Assembly (NCBI RefSeq): GCF_934754925.1
Contig: NZ_CAKVJA010000053.1
Coordinates: 1 to 16,349 of the forward strand
DNA from: an uncultured Clostridium sp.
Lineage (GTDB): Bacteria; Bacillota; Clostridia; Clostridiales; Clostridiaceae
Reading direction: 5' to 3'
Length of the DNA stretch: 16,349 bases
Shown: positions 1-7,700 of the stretch, piece by piece
How the letters are laid out: every line of letters starts with the position of its first letter
How positions within the stretch are numbered: the first letter of the stretch is position 1
The notes under the pieces: model-generated
Told to the model about the DNA's origin: nothing
The model's input: the letters and a program-made list of their open reading frames with translations, nothing else
Database searches by the model: none
Position numbers and translations under genes: made by a program

Positions 1-5
1 TTTAT

Positions 6-395
6 ATGATGAATAATACAGAAATAATAAAAGTAATACATGATATTTTCACAAGGGATGATATTGATGCTTGTTATATTTTCGGAAGTTTTTTAACTAG
101 TAGATTTACAGAACAATCAGATATAGATATTGCTATAGTTGGTAATATTGAATTAGAAGATAGACTTTATATAGAAGGAATTTTAGAAGAAAAATTGAAT
201 AGGTCTATAGATTTAGTAAATATAGAGGAATTACCAAAGAATATTCAATTACAGATTGTAAGTAGGAATAAGAAGATTATATTTAAAGAAAATGAAAATA
301 CTGATAGATATTTATATGAATTAGATACATGGTATAAGGAAGACTATCCGTTTTGGTTAAAATTACAAAGAGAAATGGGATATGAAGTTCAATAA
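6..395 (+). CDS. MntA-like minimal nucleotidyltransferase (probable antitoxin-type)
   Basis: A 129-residue protein of the MNT/pol-beta nucleotidyltransferase fold. The sequence shows the family signature GSF at residues 27-29 followed by the SDIDIAI metal-binding pair (Asp39, Asp41) and a third acidic residue in IDLV (Asp69), so the catalytic triad looks complete. In type VII toxin-antitoxin systems such enzymes adenylylate and silence a HEPN RNase (HepT). No HEPN gene lies within 180 bp downstream, so a partner, if any, must be upstream of the window. The start is uncertain: two consecutive ATGs lie at positions 6 and 9, and only five bases of upstream sequence are present, so the ribosome-binding site is not visible and a longer N-terminus cannot be excluded. 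The antitoxin role is inference; it could be a solitary nucleotidyltransferase. Confidence 0.8.
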   Translation: MMNNTEIIKVIHDIFTRDDIDACYIFGSFLTSRFTEQSDIDIAIVGNIELEDRLYIEGILEEKLNRSIDLVNIEELPKNIQLQIVSRNKKIIFKENENTDRYLYELDTWYKEDYPFWLKLQREMGYEVQ

Positions 396-401
396 GATAT
401 T

Positions 402-465
402 GGTTTCGTCCATCTCAAGGACTCCTAGGAGTTGTAAAATTTTCAGTGACAAGCTTATGTTAAAG
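402..465. repeat. Degenerate intergenic repeat, copy A
   Basis: This stretch follows the nucleotidyltransferase stop codon and resembles 3231-3293, which follows the pnuC stop. Both contain TCTCAAGG, then a CCTA-centred palindrome-like core, a T-rich spacer, and GACAAGCTTAT, with 27 and 26 bases between the two exact blocks. Copy A has the perfect 12-bp palindrome ACTCCTAGGAGT at 421-432. The pair might be fossil ends of an IS200/IS605-type element or a mobile 3'-UTR cassette; no transposase is present, so the origin is unknown. Confidence 0.5.
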
Positions 466-489
466 CATAAGTTTGTTACTATTTTTTTG
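445..489 (+). terminator. Rho-independent terminator after the nucleotidyltransferase
   Basis: Arms 445-459 and 466-480 pair over 15 bp with two G-U wobbles around a six-base loop (TTAAAG), followed by a run of seven T at 482-488. It closes the nucleotidyltransferase transcript before the promoter of the next operon. The left arm overlaps the end of repeat copy A. Confidence 0.75.
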
Positions 490-508
490 TTTAAATTTAA
501 CTTATAGG

Positions 509-538
509 TTGACATAACAATACAAGTGTATATACAAT
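509..538 (+). promoter_or_regulatory. Sigma-A promoter of the ARH-PfkB-PnuC operon, with operator-like inverted repeat
   Basis: A perfect -35 TTGACA (509-514) is separated by 18 bases from the -10 TACAAT (533-538), about 40 bases before the ribosome-binding site of the next gene. Inside the spacer, ATACA-AG-TGTAT (520-531) is a short inverted repeat, placed where a bound repressor would block RNA polymerase. Which regulator binds is not known; a NAD-metabolism repressor such as NiaR would suit the gene content but this is a guess. Confidence 0.65.
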
Positions 539-577
539 TGAAAAATATAGTAAGTTTACAAAAGTAGGGGTGGTAAC

Positions 578-1570
578 ATGAGAAAGAAAATTGCAGGAGC
601 AATATATGGTATGGCATTAGGTGATGCAATGGGAATGCCTTCAGAACTATGGGGAAGAGAAAAAGTAAGAAAGTACTTTGGTAAAATTGAAGGCTTATTA
701 GATGGACCAAAGGAAAATTCAGTAGCTTGCAACTATAAAAAAGGTCAATTTACAGATGATACTGGACAAGCACTTGTAATAATAGATTCATTAAATGATA
801 CAAATTTTAAACCAAACTCAAGGGATATTGCAATTAAGCTTTTAAAGTGGGCCGAAAAAGAAAATGCATTTGAAAATAATATATTAGGACCAACATCAAA
901 GGTTGCATTAGCTAACTTTAGAGATGGAATAAATTCAAAAGCTGTTACAGATAAAGCATTATCAAACGGTTCAGCAATGAGAATTGCACCTATAGGATGT
1001 CTTTTTAATTCACATAATAAAGAAAAGTTAGCTGACTTTGTTTATTCTGTTTCTGAAGTAACCCATACTAGTGATATTACAATTGCTGGAGCAGCAATGA
1101 TAGCAGTTGCTGTTAGTTCTGCTATTGAAAATAATGATTTTGATATTGTTATAAAAGATATTTTTGAAATGGAGCCAATTGCTAGAAGGCTAGGAGCTGA
1201 AACTTATAGTCCATCATTAACAGAAAGAATAAAGATAGGTATTTATTTAGCTAATGAATATAAGAATAATGAAGATTTATTTTTAGAAAAGTTATATGAC
1301 ATAGTTGGAGCTGGAGTAAATATAAGTGAATCTGTTCCATCTGCAATTTCTATAGCTTATTATGCACAAGATCCTAATAAGTGTGCTTTACTTTGTGCAA
1401 ACTTAGCTGGTGATACTGATACAATTGGAGCAATGGCAACGGCAATTTGTGGGGCTTTTAAGGGAATTGATTATATAAAAGAAGAATATATTGAATCTTT
1501 AAATAAAGCAAATGATGTTGATTTTAACAACTATATTTCTATTTTAATGAATGGAAGGAGCTGTCTTTAG
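578..1570 (+). CDS. ADP-ribosylglycohydrolase family protein (DraG/ARH fold)
   Basis: A 330-residue protein of the ADP-ribosylglycohydrolase family, which cleaves N- or O-glycosidic bonds of ADP-ribose conjugates with a di-magnesium centre. Visible hallmarks are the N-terminal GAIYGMALGDAMGMPSE, the metal-binding FTDDT (Thr59-Asp60-Asp61), the SNGSAMRIAPIG segment (129-140), the VTHTSD segment (161-166) and the C-terminal GDTDTIG (Asp279, Asp281, Thr282). All metal-ligand positions appear intact. The length is usual for the family, and there is no signal peptide, so it is cytoplasmic. The ATG start is preceded by AGGGGTGG at a normal distance. It is the first gene of an operon with a PfkB kinase and a PnuC transporter. 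That context points to hydrolysis of an imported or recycled ribosyl compound rather than to protein de-ADP-ribosylation of a nitrogenase regulator, but the substrate is inferred, not shown. Confidence 0.88.
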   Translation: MRKKIAGAIYGMALGDAMGMPSELWGREKVRKYFGKIEGLLDGPKENSVACNYKKGQFTDDTGQALVIIDSLNDTNFKPNSRDIAIKLLKWAEKENAFENNILGPTSKVALANFRDGINSKAVTDKALSNGSAMRIAPIGCLFNSHNKEKLADFVYSVSEVTHTSDITIAGAAMIAVAVSSAIENNDFDIVIKDIFEMEPIARRLGAETYSPSLTERIKIGIYLANEYKNNEDLFLEKLYDIVGAGVNISESVPSAISIAYYAQDPNKCALLCANLAGDTDTIGAMATAICGAFKGIDYIKEEYIESLNKANDVDFNNYISILMNGRSCL

Positions 1571-2520
1571 TGAAAACTTTAGTACTTGGAGCTGCGATAG
1601 TAGATATTATTATGAAAATTCCAAGGTTGCCTAAAAGCGGTGAGGACATTTTATGTACTGAGAGAAAATTAACTGTAGGTGGATGTGCATATAATGTTGC
1701 AAATATATTAAGGGGCTTTAATGTAAAACATGATTTATTTGTGCCAGTAGGTTCAGGAATTTATGCAGATATAATAAGAAGAAAATTGAATGAAGATGGA
1801 TATGAAATATTAATTAATGACTTGGAAATAGATAATGGCTATTGTTTATGCTTAGTAGAAGATGATGGGGAAAGAAGTTTTATTACTGTTAATGGAATTG
1901 AAGTAAAGCATAAAAAAGAATGGTTTGATAATTTAAATATGAATCAATATGAAAATATATATTTAGCTGGTTATCAACTTTGTGGAGATAACAGTGACAT
2001 AATAGTAGATTGGCTATTAAAGCAAAGTGATAAAAATATATTTTTTGCACCAGGACCAGTTATTAATAATATAAGTAAAAATACTTTAGAAAAAATATTT
2101 TCAATTAATCCAATATTACATCTTAATGAAAAGGAAGCTTTAGAGTTTACTAAAAAGAATAATATAAATGATAGTATTTTAAAATTATATGAATTAACTA
2201 AAAGTGTTGTATTTATAACTGTTGGGGAAAGAGGAGTAATATTTTATGATGGAAAAAACATTACTCATATAGAGGGAGAAAAGGTTAAAGTTGTAGATAC
2301 AATAGGAGCAGGGGATAGTCATATTGGGGCAATTATTTCGGCATATTCTTTATGGGGAAATAAAATGAATTTAAATAATTCTTGGAAATACTATTTAAGT
2401 GAAAATAACGGTGAAAATTTTATAAATGGATGTAAATTATCAAATAAGGTAGCAAGTGAAGTTGTGCAAGTACAAGGAGCTAAAATAAGCAAGGAATGTT
2501 TTAATAAATTTAATATATAA
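1570..2520 (+). CDS. PfkB/ribokinase-family sugar or nucleoside kinase
   Basis: A 316-residue PfkB-family kinase. Both family signatures are present: the GG pair in LTVGGCAYNVA (Gly37-Gly38) near the N-terminus and DTIGAGDSHIG (243-253), with Asp249 as the expected catalytic base. LNEKEA (NxxE at 186-189) and TVGERG (217-222) fit the magnesium/ATP site. The start is a GTG whose G is the last base of the upstream TAG stop (TAGTG overlap), preceded by GGAAGGAG inside the upstream gene, so translation is probably coupled. Family members phosphorylate ribose, fructose, adenosine, pseudouridine and similar substrates, and sequence alone does not choose among them. Next to an ARH-fold hydrolase and a nicotinamide riboside transporter, the likeliest jobs are phosphorylating released ribose or phosphorylating nicotinamide riboside itself. 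This is inference. Confidence 0.88.
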   Translation: MKTLVLGAAIVDIIMKIPRLPKSGEDILCTERKLTVGGCAYNVANILRGFNVKHDLFVPVGSGIYADIIRRKLNEDGYEILINDLEIDNGYCLCLVEDDGERSFITVNGIEVKHKKEWFDNLNMNQYENIYLAGYQLCGDNSDIIVDWLLKQSDKNIFFAPGPVINNISKNTLEKIFSINPILHLNEKEALEFTKKNNINDSILKLYELTKSVVFITVGERGVIFYDGKNITHIEGEKVKVVDTIGAGDSHIGAIISAYSLWGNKMNLNNSWKYYLSENNGENFINGCKLSNKVASEVVQVQGAKISKECFNKFNI

Positions 2521-2535
2521 AAGGGGACTAGTATT

Positions 2536-3231
2536 ATGGATAAGGTTAAAAATTATTTTTCAGATTGGAGTATATTTGAGAAAGTATGGCTAATAACAGT
2601 GTGTACAATTATGACTGTTATTTGGTATATAAATGGAGATTCACCATTTTTATTAGCACTTACTTTAACAGGATGTCTTAACTTAGTTTTAGGGGCAAAA
2701 GGTAAAATAGCAGGATTATATTTTGCAATTATTAATTGTTTATTATATTCATATCAATGTATGGGTGTAAAGCTTTATGGGGAAGTAATGTATAATATGT
2801 TATTTAGTATTCCTGTTAGTGCTATAGCAATATATTTATGGAATAAGAATAAAGATGATGATGGCAAAATAAGATTTAAGGTTATGCCAATGAAAGTAAT
2901 AATAGCAACTTTTGTTGGTACATTAATAGCTGTATTTTTATATGCAAAGGTATTGAATTTATTAGGGGGAAATTTAGCATTTATGGATTCTTTAACAACT
3001 GTAGTTTCTGTTGTTGCTAGTATTCTTTATTTAATGAGGTTTTCTGAACAATGGTTAATGTGGGTTGGAGTAAATGCTTTATCAATAGTAATGTGGATTA
3101 TGGTATATGCATCTGGTGATAAGAGTGCAATTATTATAATAGTTATGAAGGTTACTAATTTATTGAATTCTTTATATGGTTATTATAATTGGAAGCAAAT
3201 TGCAACTGATGTTGAAGCAGTGGAGGCATAG
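2536..3231 (+). CDS. pnuC: PnuC-type nicotinamide riboside transporter
   Basis: A 231-residue polytopic membrane protein with about seven hydrophobic segments and a positively charged cytoplasmic loop around residue 105-115. It shows PnuC-family features: the ILYLMRFSEQWLMW segment (about 163-176) and the C-terminal NLLNSLYGYYNW (about 208-219). PnuC proteins move nicotinamide riboside by facilitated diffusion, driven by phosphorylation or breakdown inside the cell. The ATG is preceded by AAGGGGACT, and only 15 bases separate it from the kinase stop, so it belongs to the same operon. The two upstream enzymes could provide the metabolic trapping that PnuC needs. A related branch of the family carries thiamine (PnuT) or other vitamins, so substrate is likely but not certain. 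No vitamin riboswitch is visible in the leader. Confidence 0.82.
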   Translation: MDKVKNYFSDWSIFEKVWLITVCTIMTVIWYINGDSPFLLALTLTGCLNLVLGAKGKIAGLYFAIINCLLYSYQCMGVKLYGEVMYNMLFSIPVSAIAIYLWNKNKDDDGKIRFKVMPMKVIIATFVGTLIAVFLYAKVLNLLGGNLAFMDSLTTVVSVVASILYLMRFSEQWLMWVGVNALSIVMWIMVYASGDKSAIIIIVMKVTNLLNSLYGYYNWKQIATDVEAVEA

Positions 3232-3293
3232 GATTTTGCTTCTCTCAAGGGGCCTAAGGGATTAAGATTTTTTGTTGACAAGCTTATAATAAA
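3231..3293. repeat. Degenerate intergenic repeat, copy B
   Basis: This stretch begins at the pnuC stop codon and shares TCTCAAGG (3243-3250), a CCTAAGG core, a T-rich spacer and GACAAGCTTAT (3277-3287) with copy A at 402-465. The following hairpin arm seen in copy A has decayed here, and I see no convincing terminator for the pnuC operon. The two copies bracket the three-gene operon in the same orientation. Confidence 0.5.
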
Positions 3294-3326
3294 CTTTACC
3301 ATTAATCATTAAAAGTAGCAATGTGA

Positions 3327-3428
3327 AATAATATTTATCCATTAGAATGTAGCAGTAAAGTAAATTTAGAAGCTGTTGATGGAGAAATTGTATTTAGTAG
3401 CTTTGATATTTGGACAATTGAAGTGTAA
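3327..3428 (+). pseudogene. 3' remnant of a probable glycoside hydrolase
   Basis: An open stretch after an in-frame TGA encodes about 33 residues ending in GEIVFSSFDIWTIEV and a TAA stop. It looks like the last beta-strands of a C-terminal beta-sandwich as found in glycoside hydrolases; there is no start codon or ribosome-binding site. The TAA overlaps an ATG in TAATG, after which a PfkB-type kinase remnant follows. That order, hydrolase then fructokinase, is what a sucrose-6-phosphate hydrolase operon would leave, so GH32 is my best guess. The fragment is too short to assign a family from sequence alone. Confidence 0.45.
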
Positions 3429-3522
3429 TGAGCAAGTAGTAGATTTATTAAATCAAGGGTTGTTATTAACAACAAGAATAGGAGCTTTAGAATCTATACC
3501 AACATGGGATGAAGTTTTTTGA
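3428..3522 (+). pseudogene. Internally deleted fructokinase (PfkB family) remnant
   Basis: An ATG at 3428 overlaps the previous stop codon and reads Met-Ser-Lys before a TAG stop. From about 3430, in another frame, the sequence reads a segment containing TTRIGALESIPTWDEV before TGA at 3520-3522. That matches the extreme C-terminus of PfkB-type fructokinases, where a GAL-TTT-R-x-GA-x-x-S-x-PT-x-EEV pattern is usual. So the start and the end of the gene seem to survive while nearly all of the middle, including the GAGD catalytic motif, is gone. A 48-codon open frame starting at an ATG at 3379 covers the same C-terminal stretch, but its 5' part overlaps the hydrolase remnant and has no clear ribosome-binding site. 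Confidence 0.5.
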
Positions 3523-3553
3523 ATATATGAATTAAAATTATTTAAAAGTAAAA

Positions 3554-3586
3554 TGAGGTATTCACTTTAGTGGATACCTTATTTTT
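3554..3586 (+). terminator. Terminator of the decayed sugar operon
   Basis: Arms AGGTATTCAC (3556-3565) and GTGGATACCT (3570-3579) pair with one G-U wobble around a TTTA loop and run into a T-rich tail (TTATTTTT). It lies just after the fructokinase remnant and probably once ended that operon. A-rich bases upstream make it usable in both directions. Confidence 0.75.
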
Positions 3587-3717
3587 ATAATTATATTAAA
3601 TAACTTATTAGATAGGTGAAAAATAATAAAAAATGTGATATTATTACTAATAAATAATAAAATTGGATAAAAATATGCAAAGTAAATGACACAGTATTTA
3701 GCGTAGGAGAAAGAAAA

Positions 3718-4692
3718 ATGACTAAAGGTAAAAAGATAACAATTTGGATTTTAGCAATAGTATTAGCAGTTATTGTAGGAACAGTAGGTACAGTTTATTT
3801 TTACGGAAATAACTTATTTAATAAGTTAGAAAAGGTTGAAATTGATAAAGAGGATATTGGTATTACGGAAGAAGTACAAGAAAAGTTATCACAATATAGC
3901 AATAGTATAATTAATATTGCACTATTTGGAGTTGATGCAGTAGATGGTGATGTTGGAAGATCAGATTCTATAATGATAGCAACTATAGATACAGTACATA
4001 AAAAGTTAAAATTAACATCAATAATGAGAGATTCTTATGTTGCAATTGATGGTCATGGAAATGATAAACTTAATCATGCTTATGCTTTTGGAGGACCTCA
4101 ATTAGCAATAAAAACTTTAAATGAAAACTTTGATTTAAATATAGAGAATTTTGCATCTGTTAATTTTGAAACATTACCTAAGATAATAGATGAACTTGGA
4201 GGAATAGAATTAAATATAGATGCAGATGAATTAGAATATATAAATGGTTATATAGCACATCTTAATAATATTAATGGAACTAGTGAACCAGCTATAGAGT
4301 CTACAGGGATTCAACATGTAAGTGGCACACAAGCCTTAGCTTTTTGTAGAATTAGATATACTTCTGGTGGGGATTATAAAAGAACTGAAAGACATAGAGA
4401 AGTATTAACAGAAATATTTAAAAAGATAGAGACTATGCCAGTAAATTCTTATCCATCATTATTATCAGAAATATTGCCTATGGTTAATACAAGCTTAGGT
4501 TACTCTGATATATTAGAATTAGGAACTGAAGTATTAAAGCTTGGTGATTCAAATTTACAACTAGAAAGATTCCCGCTTGATGATTATTGTGAGGGAAAGA
4601 TGATAAGTGGAATATATTATTTAACATTTGATAAAGAAGTAACTGTTGAACAGTTGCATAATTATATTTTTGAAGACAAAATTACATGGTAA
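3718..4692 (+). CDS. LytR-CpsA-Psr (LCP) family cell-wall glycopolymer ligase
   Basis: A 324-residue LCP-family protein. It starts with a short basic segment and one membrane helix (about residues 7-30), with the rest predicted outside the membrane. The catalytic domain shows GRSDSIMIATID (80-91, with Arg81 and Asp83), SIMRDSYV (Arg104, Asp105), KLNHAYAFGG (117-126) and RIRYTSGGDYKRTERHR (211-227), which are the conserved arginine and aspartate positions that bind the polyprenyl pyrophosphate head group. LCP enzymes transfer teichoic acid, capsule or other secondary polymers from the lipid carrier to peptidoglycan. TAGGAG lies just upstream of the ATG. The gene is monocistronic, between the terminator at 3554 and the bidirectional terminator at 4704. 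Given galU and nucleotide-sugar genes 6-12 kb away, attachment of a surface polysaccharide is plausible. Older annotations as a transcription regulator are misleading. Confidence 0.92.
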   Translation: MTKGKKITIWILAIVLAVIVGTVGTVYFYGNNLFNKLEKVEIDKEDIGITEEVQEKLSQYSNSIINIALFGVDAVDGDVGRSDSIMIATIDTVHKKLKLTSIMRDSYVAIDGHGNDKLNHAYAFGGPQLAIKTLNENFDLNIENFASVNFETLPKIIDELGGIELNIDADELEYINGYIAHLNNINGTSEPAIESTGIQHVSGTQALAFCRIRYTSGGDYKRTERHREVLTEIFKKIETMPVNSYPSLLSEILPMVNTSLGYSDILELGTEVLKLGDSNLQLERFPLDDYCEGKMISGIYYLTFDKEVTVEQLHNYIFEDKITW

Positions 4693-4703
4693 TTTAGAAA
4701 AAT

Positions 4704-4752
4704 GGACCCTCGGAGACCAAAAAGCTGGTCTTCAGGGGTCCTAAAGTTTTTT
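4704..4752. terminator. Strong bidirectional terminator between the LCP gene and lacZ
   Basis: Arms 4704-4719 and 4726-4741 form a 16-bp stem (GGACCC... and AGACCA blocks pair exactly, with wobbles and one mismatch between) around a six-base loop. It is followed by seven T at 4746-4752 on the plus strand, and by an A-rich flank giving a T tract on the minus strand. It serves the convergent LCP gene and lacZ; the lacZ stop codon touches its right end. Confidence 0.9.
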
Positions 4753-7700
4753 TATACTATAAGTTTTAAATAGAAATTGTATGAAAACTTTTCTTCATTA
4801 AGTCTATATTCTTCAGGTAAATCAGGACCACAACTATTTGATCCAATTCCGCTTTGTTTATAGTCTACAATTAAGTAAGTAAAGTTCTCTTCATTTAAAT
4901 CAAAGTTATGACTAGTATTAGTTAATTGATAAATGGAAAAATGTGAAGCATTAAAAGCAAAATCATTTTCAGATAAAATATATAGCTTTCCAGAGTTATT
5001 ATTAATAGATACTTCTCTACAGAAGTGATGACTTCCGTTTTCTTGAGGTTTTATATAATCTTCATGCATTTCAGAAACCTTTGAATTAAATCTACCTAAA
5101 TAACAAGATGAATTTTTATCTATATAATTTTCATATGGACCAAAACCAAAATAATTTACATTTTCATATGATTTGTTTAATTTAAGTTCTACTCCAAAGC
5201 GTGGTAAATAAGGAGTTTTCATATTTTTATTGGCTTCAATATTACAGTTGATTAAACCACATGGATAGATAGTCCACGTTACTGTAACATCAACTACTTT
5301 TTCTCTATAAGGTGGAATCAAACTTAAGAAACTAACTATTTCTAGTTTATTTGAATACTCTTTAATTTCAGTATTGTATACATATGTTGTAATTTGATTA
5401 AAGCCAGCTTCAATCCAATCATTTTTGATTTTTCTATCATTATCTGTAGGAGATCTCCAAATAACAAATTCTAATGGGTTATCTATAAATACTTCTCCTA
5501 ATGATTCAATAAATTCAAAAGTTCCTGTATTTTTATTATATACGTAAGTTAATCTTGAATTTGTAATTTTAATTTTATTAATAGATTCCTCTACATTAAG
5601 CTTTTCTTCATCATTAGTAATTTGCGTTAGTTTATTTACAGATTCTATATTTGTTGCTTCATTCTTTATAATAAATTGATCATGACCTAGTATAGTACCT
5701 TTTTTATAAAGAGAATGGTCATATTTTATACTAGACTCAATTAATATAGTAATAATTCCAACAGGTAATTCTGATATATTTAACTTATACCATTTTTCTT
5801 CTTGTGGATTTAAGCTTTCTAAGATTAATTTATCTACTAAAATAACTTCGCCATCTAATAATACTTTATAGTTAATATCTAATACTTCATTAGCGTTAGT
5901 AAAATTAAGCATATTTTTAAGTTTAACTTTTTTATTAGCTTGGTCAAATTCTAATGCTCTTATAGGTCTATTAATATTTTTATATTCTAATAATCCAGTA
6001 TGAGGTTTTCTATCAGGATAAACTAAACCATCAACACAGAAGTTTCCATCGTGGTTTTCTTCTCCAAAATCTCCACCATATCCATATGCTTTTTTACCAT
6101 CTTCGCTTTCATGTATAAGAATAGCATGATCGCACCATTCCCAAACGTATGCACCTGCAAATTCATCATGATTTTGAATAAGGTCATCATATTCAATTAA
6201 TCCACCAGGACCATTACCCATTGCATGTGCATATTCACATAAGATGAATGGTTTATCTATACCATTTTTAAAATAATCTTCAATTTCTTCTAGGCTTGGA
6301 TACATACGACTAATAACATCAAGGTTACTAAAATCATTTTTTCTTTCCTTGCTAGCATAATATGCACCTTCATAATGTACTGGACGTGTAGTATCTAGCT
6401 CTTTAGCATATTTTGCTCCACTTTCGAAGTTTACTCCAAATCCTGATTCATTTCCAAGTGACCACATAAAAATACAAGATCTATTTTTAAAAGGAACTAT
6501 AGATGAATCAATTCTATCAATGATAACATTTTCATAAGTTTTATCATCAGCTATCATATTATAATTATCTAAATAGCCTTTTCCATATAACTCAACAACT
6601 CCATGAGTTTCAATATCTGCTTCATTCATAACGTAAAATCCGTATTCATCACATAGTTCATAGAAAATTGGAGATTTAGGATAGTGTGAAGCTCTTATAG
6701 AGTTAATATTGCATTCTTTCATTAATTTTAAATCTAAAATAAGATCATCATAAGCAACAACATATCCTTTAGTTGGACTAGAGTCATGATGATTAACACC
6801 TTTTAATTTTATAGGTACATTATTAATCTTTAAAACAGCGTTTTCTATTTTAACTTCTCTCATACCTATTCTTTCTTTTATAACCTCATTTTCTGTTTCT
6901 AGTAATAGAGTATATAAACTAGGTGATTCGGCACTCCAAAGCTCTATATCCTTAATATCTATTTGTAAATTATTATTTTCTATATTTCCAGAAGATATTT
7001 TATCATTATTAGGATTAATCAGTGTATATTTAATATTTGGATTACCAATTGTAGAAAGAATTTCAACAGATATTTTTCCTTCTTTATCTAATACATTTAT
7101 AGTAGGAATTACCTTGTAATCTAAAATTCTTGATTTTGCTCTCTTTAAGATATAGACATCTCTAAAAATTCCTGACATTCTAAACTTGTCCTGATCTTCA
7201 AAATAAGTACCATCACACCATTTTAAAACTAATACTGTAATTGTATTTTTCCCGTTTACTAAAAGTGGTGTAATATCAAATTCTGATATGCTGTGAGATA
7301 TCTGACTGTAACCAACAAAAGTTCCATTTATCCAAAAATAAAAACAAGAATCCACACCTTCAAAATTTATATTATAATCGTATTTTTCAGGGGATATTTT
7401 AAAGTCAAATTCTTTTTGATAAACTGCACATGGATTATCCTTTGGAACAAAAGGTGGATTATAAGGAATAGGGTATTTTACATTAGTATATTGATTATAA
7501 TCATAGCCATTAACTTGCCAAACAGAAGGTACTTCCATTGTAGTTGGAAAATTAATTTCGTTAATATCATTAATTTCTTTAATTAATTGTAGGCTATTGA
7601 AATAATTAAATTTCCATTTTCCATTAAGTGAAAAAAAGTTATTTTGTTTATTTCTATCTTTAACAGTAAGAGCTTCATTAGTATCTACAAAGGGAATATA

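Noticed and set aside
539..577. NAD+ or other vitamin riboswitch in the leader of the pnuC operon
   Set aside because: The leader is about 35-40 bases, too short for a known riboswitch, and pnuC is the third gene with only 15 bases before it.
363..710. Open frame on the minus strand across the ARH promoter
   Set aside because: It covers a terminator, a strong opposite promoter and the 5' end of a well-supported gene; the protein is low-complexity and hydrophobic with no recognisable domain.
3379..3522. A 48-codon plus-strand open frame as a small novel gene
   Set aside because: Its C-terminal half matches the end of PfkB fructokinases and its N-terminal half overlaps a hydrolase remnant in another frame, so gene decay explains it better.
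7293..7586. Plus-strand open frame inside lacZ
   Set aside because: It is antisense to the conserved N-terminal domain of lacZ, rich in Ile, Asn and Phe as expected from antisense AT-rich DNA, with no ribosome-binding site.
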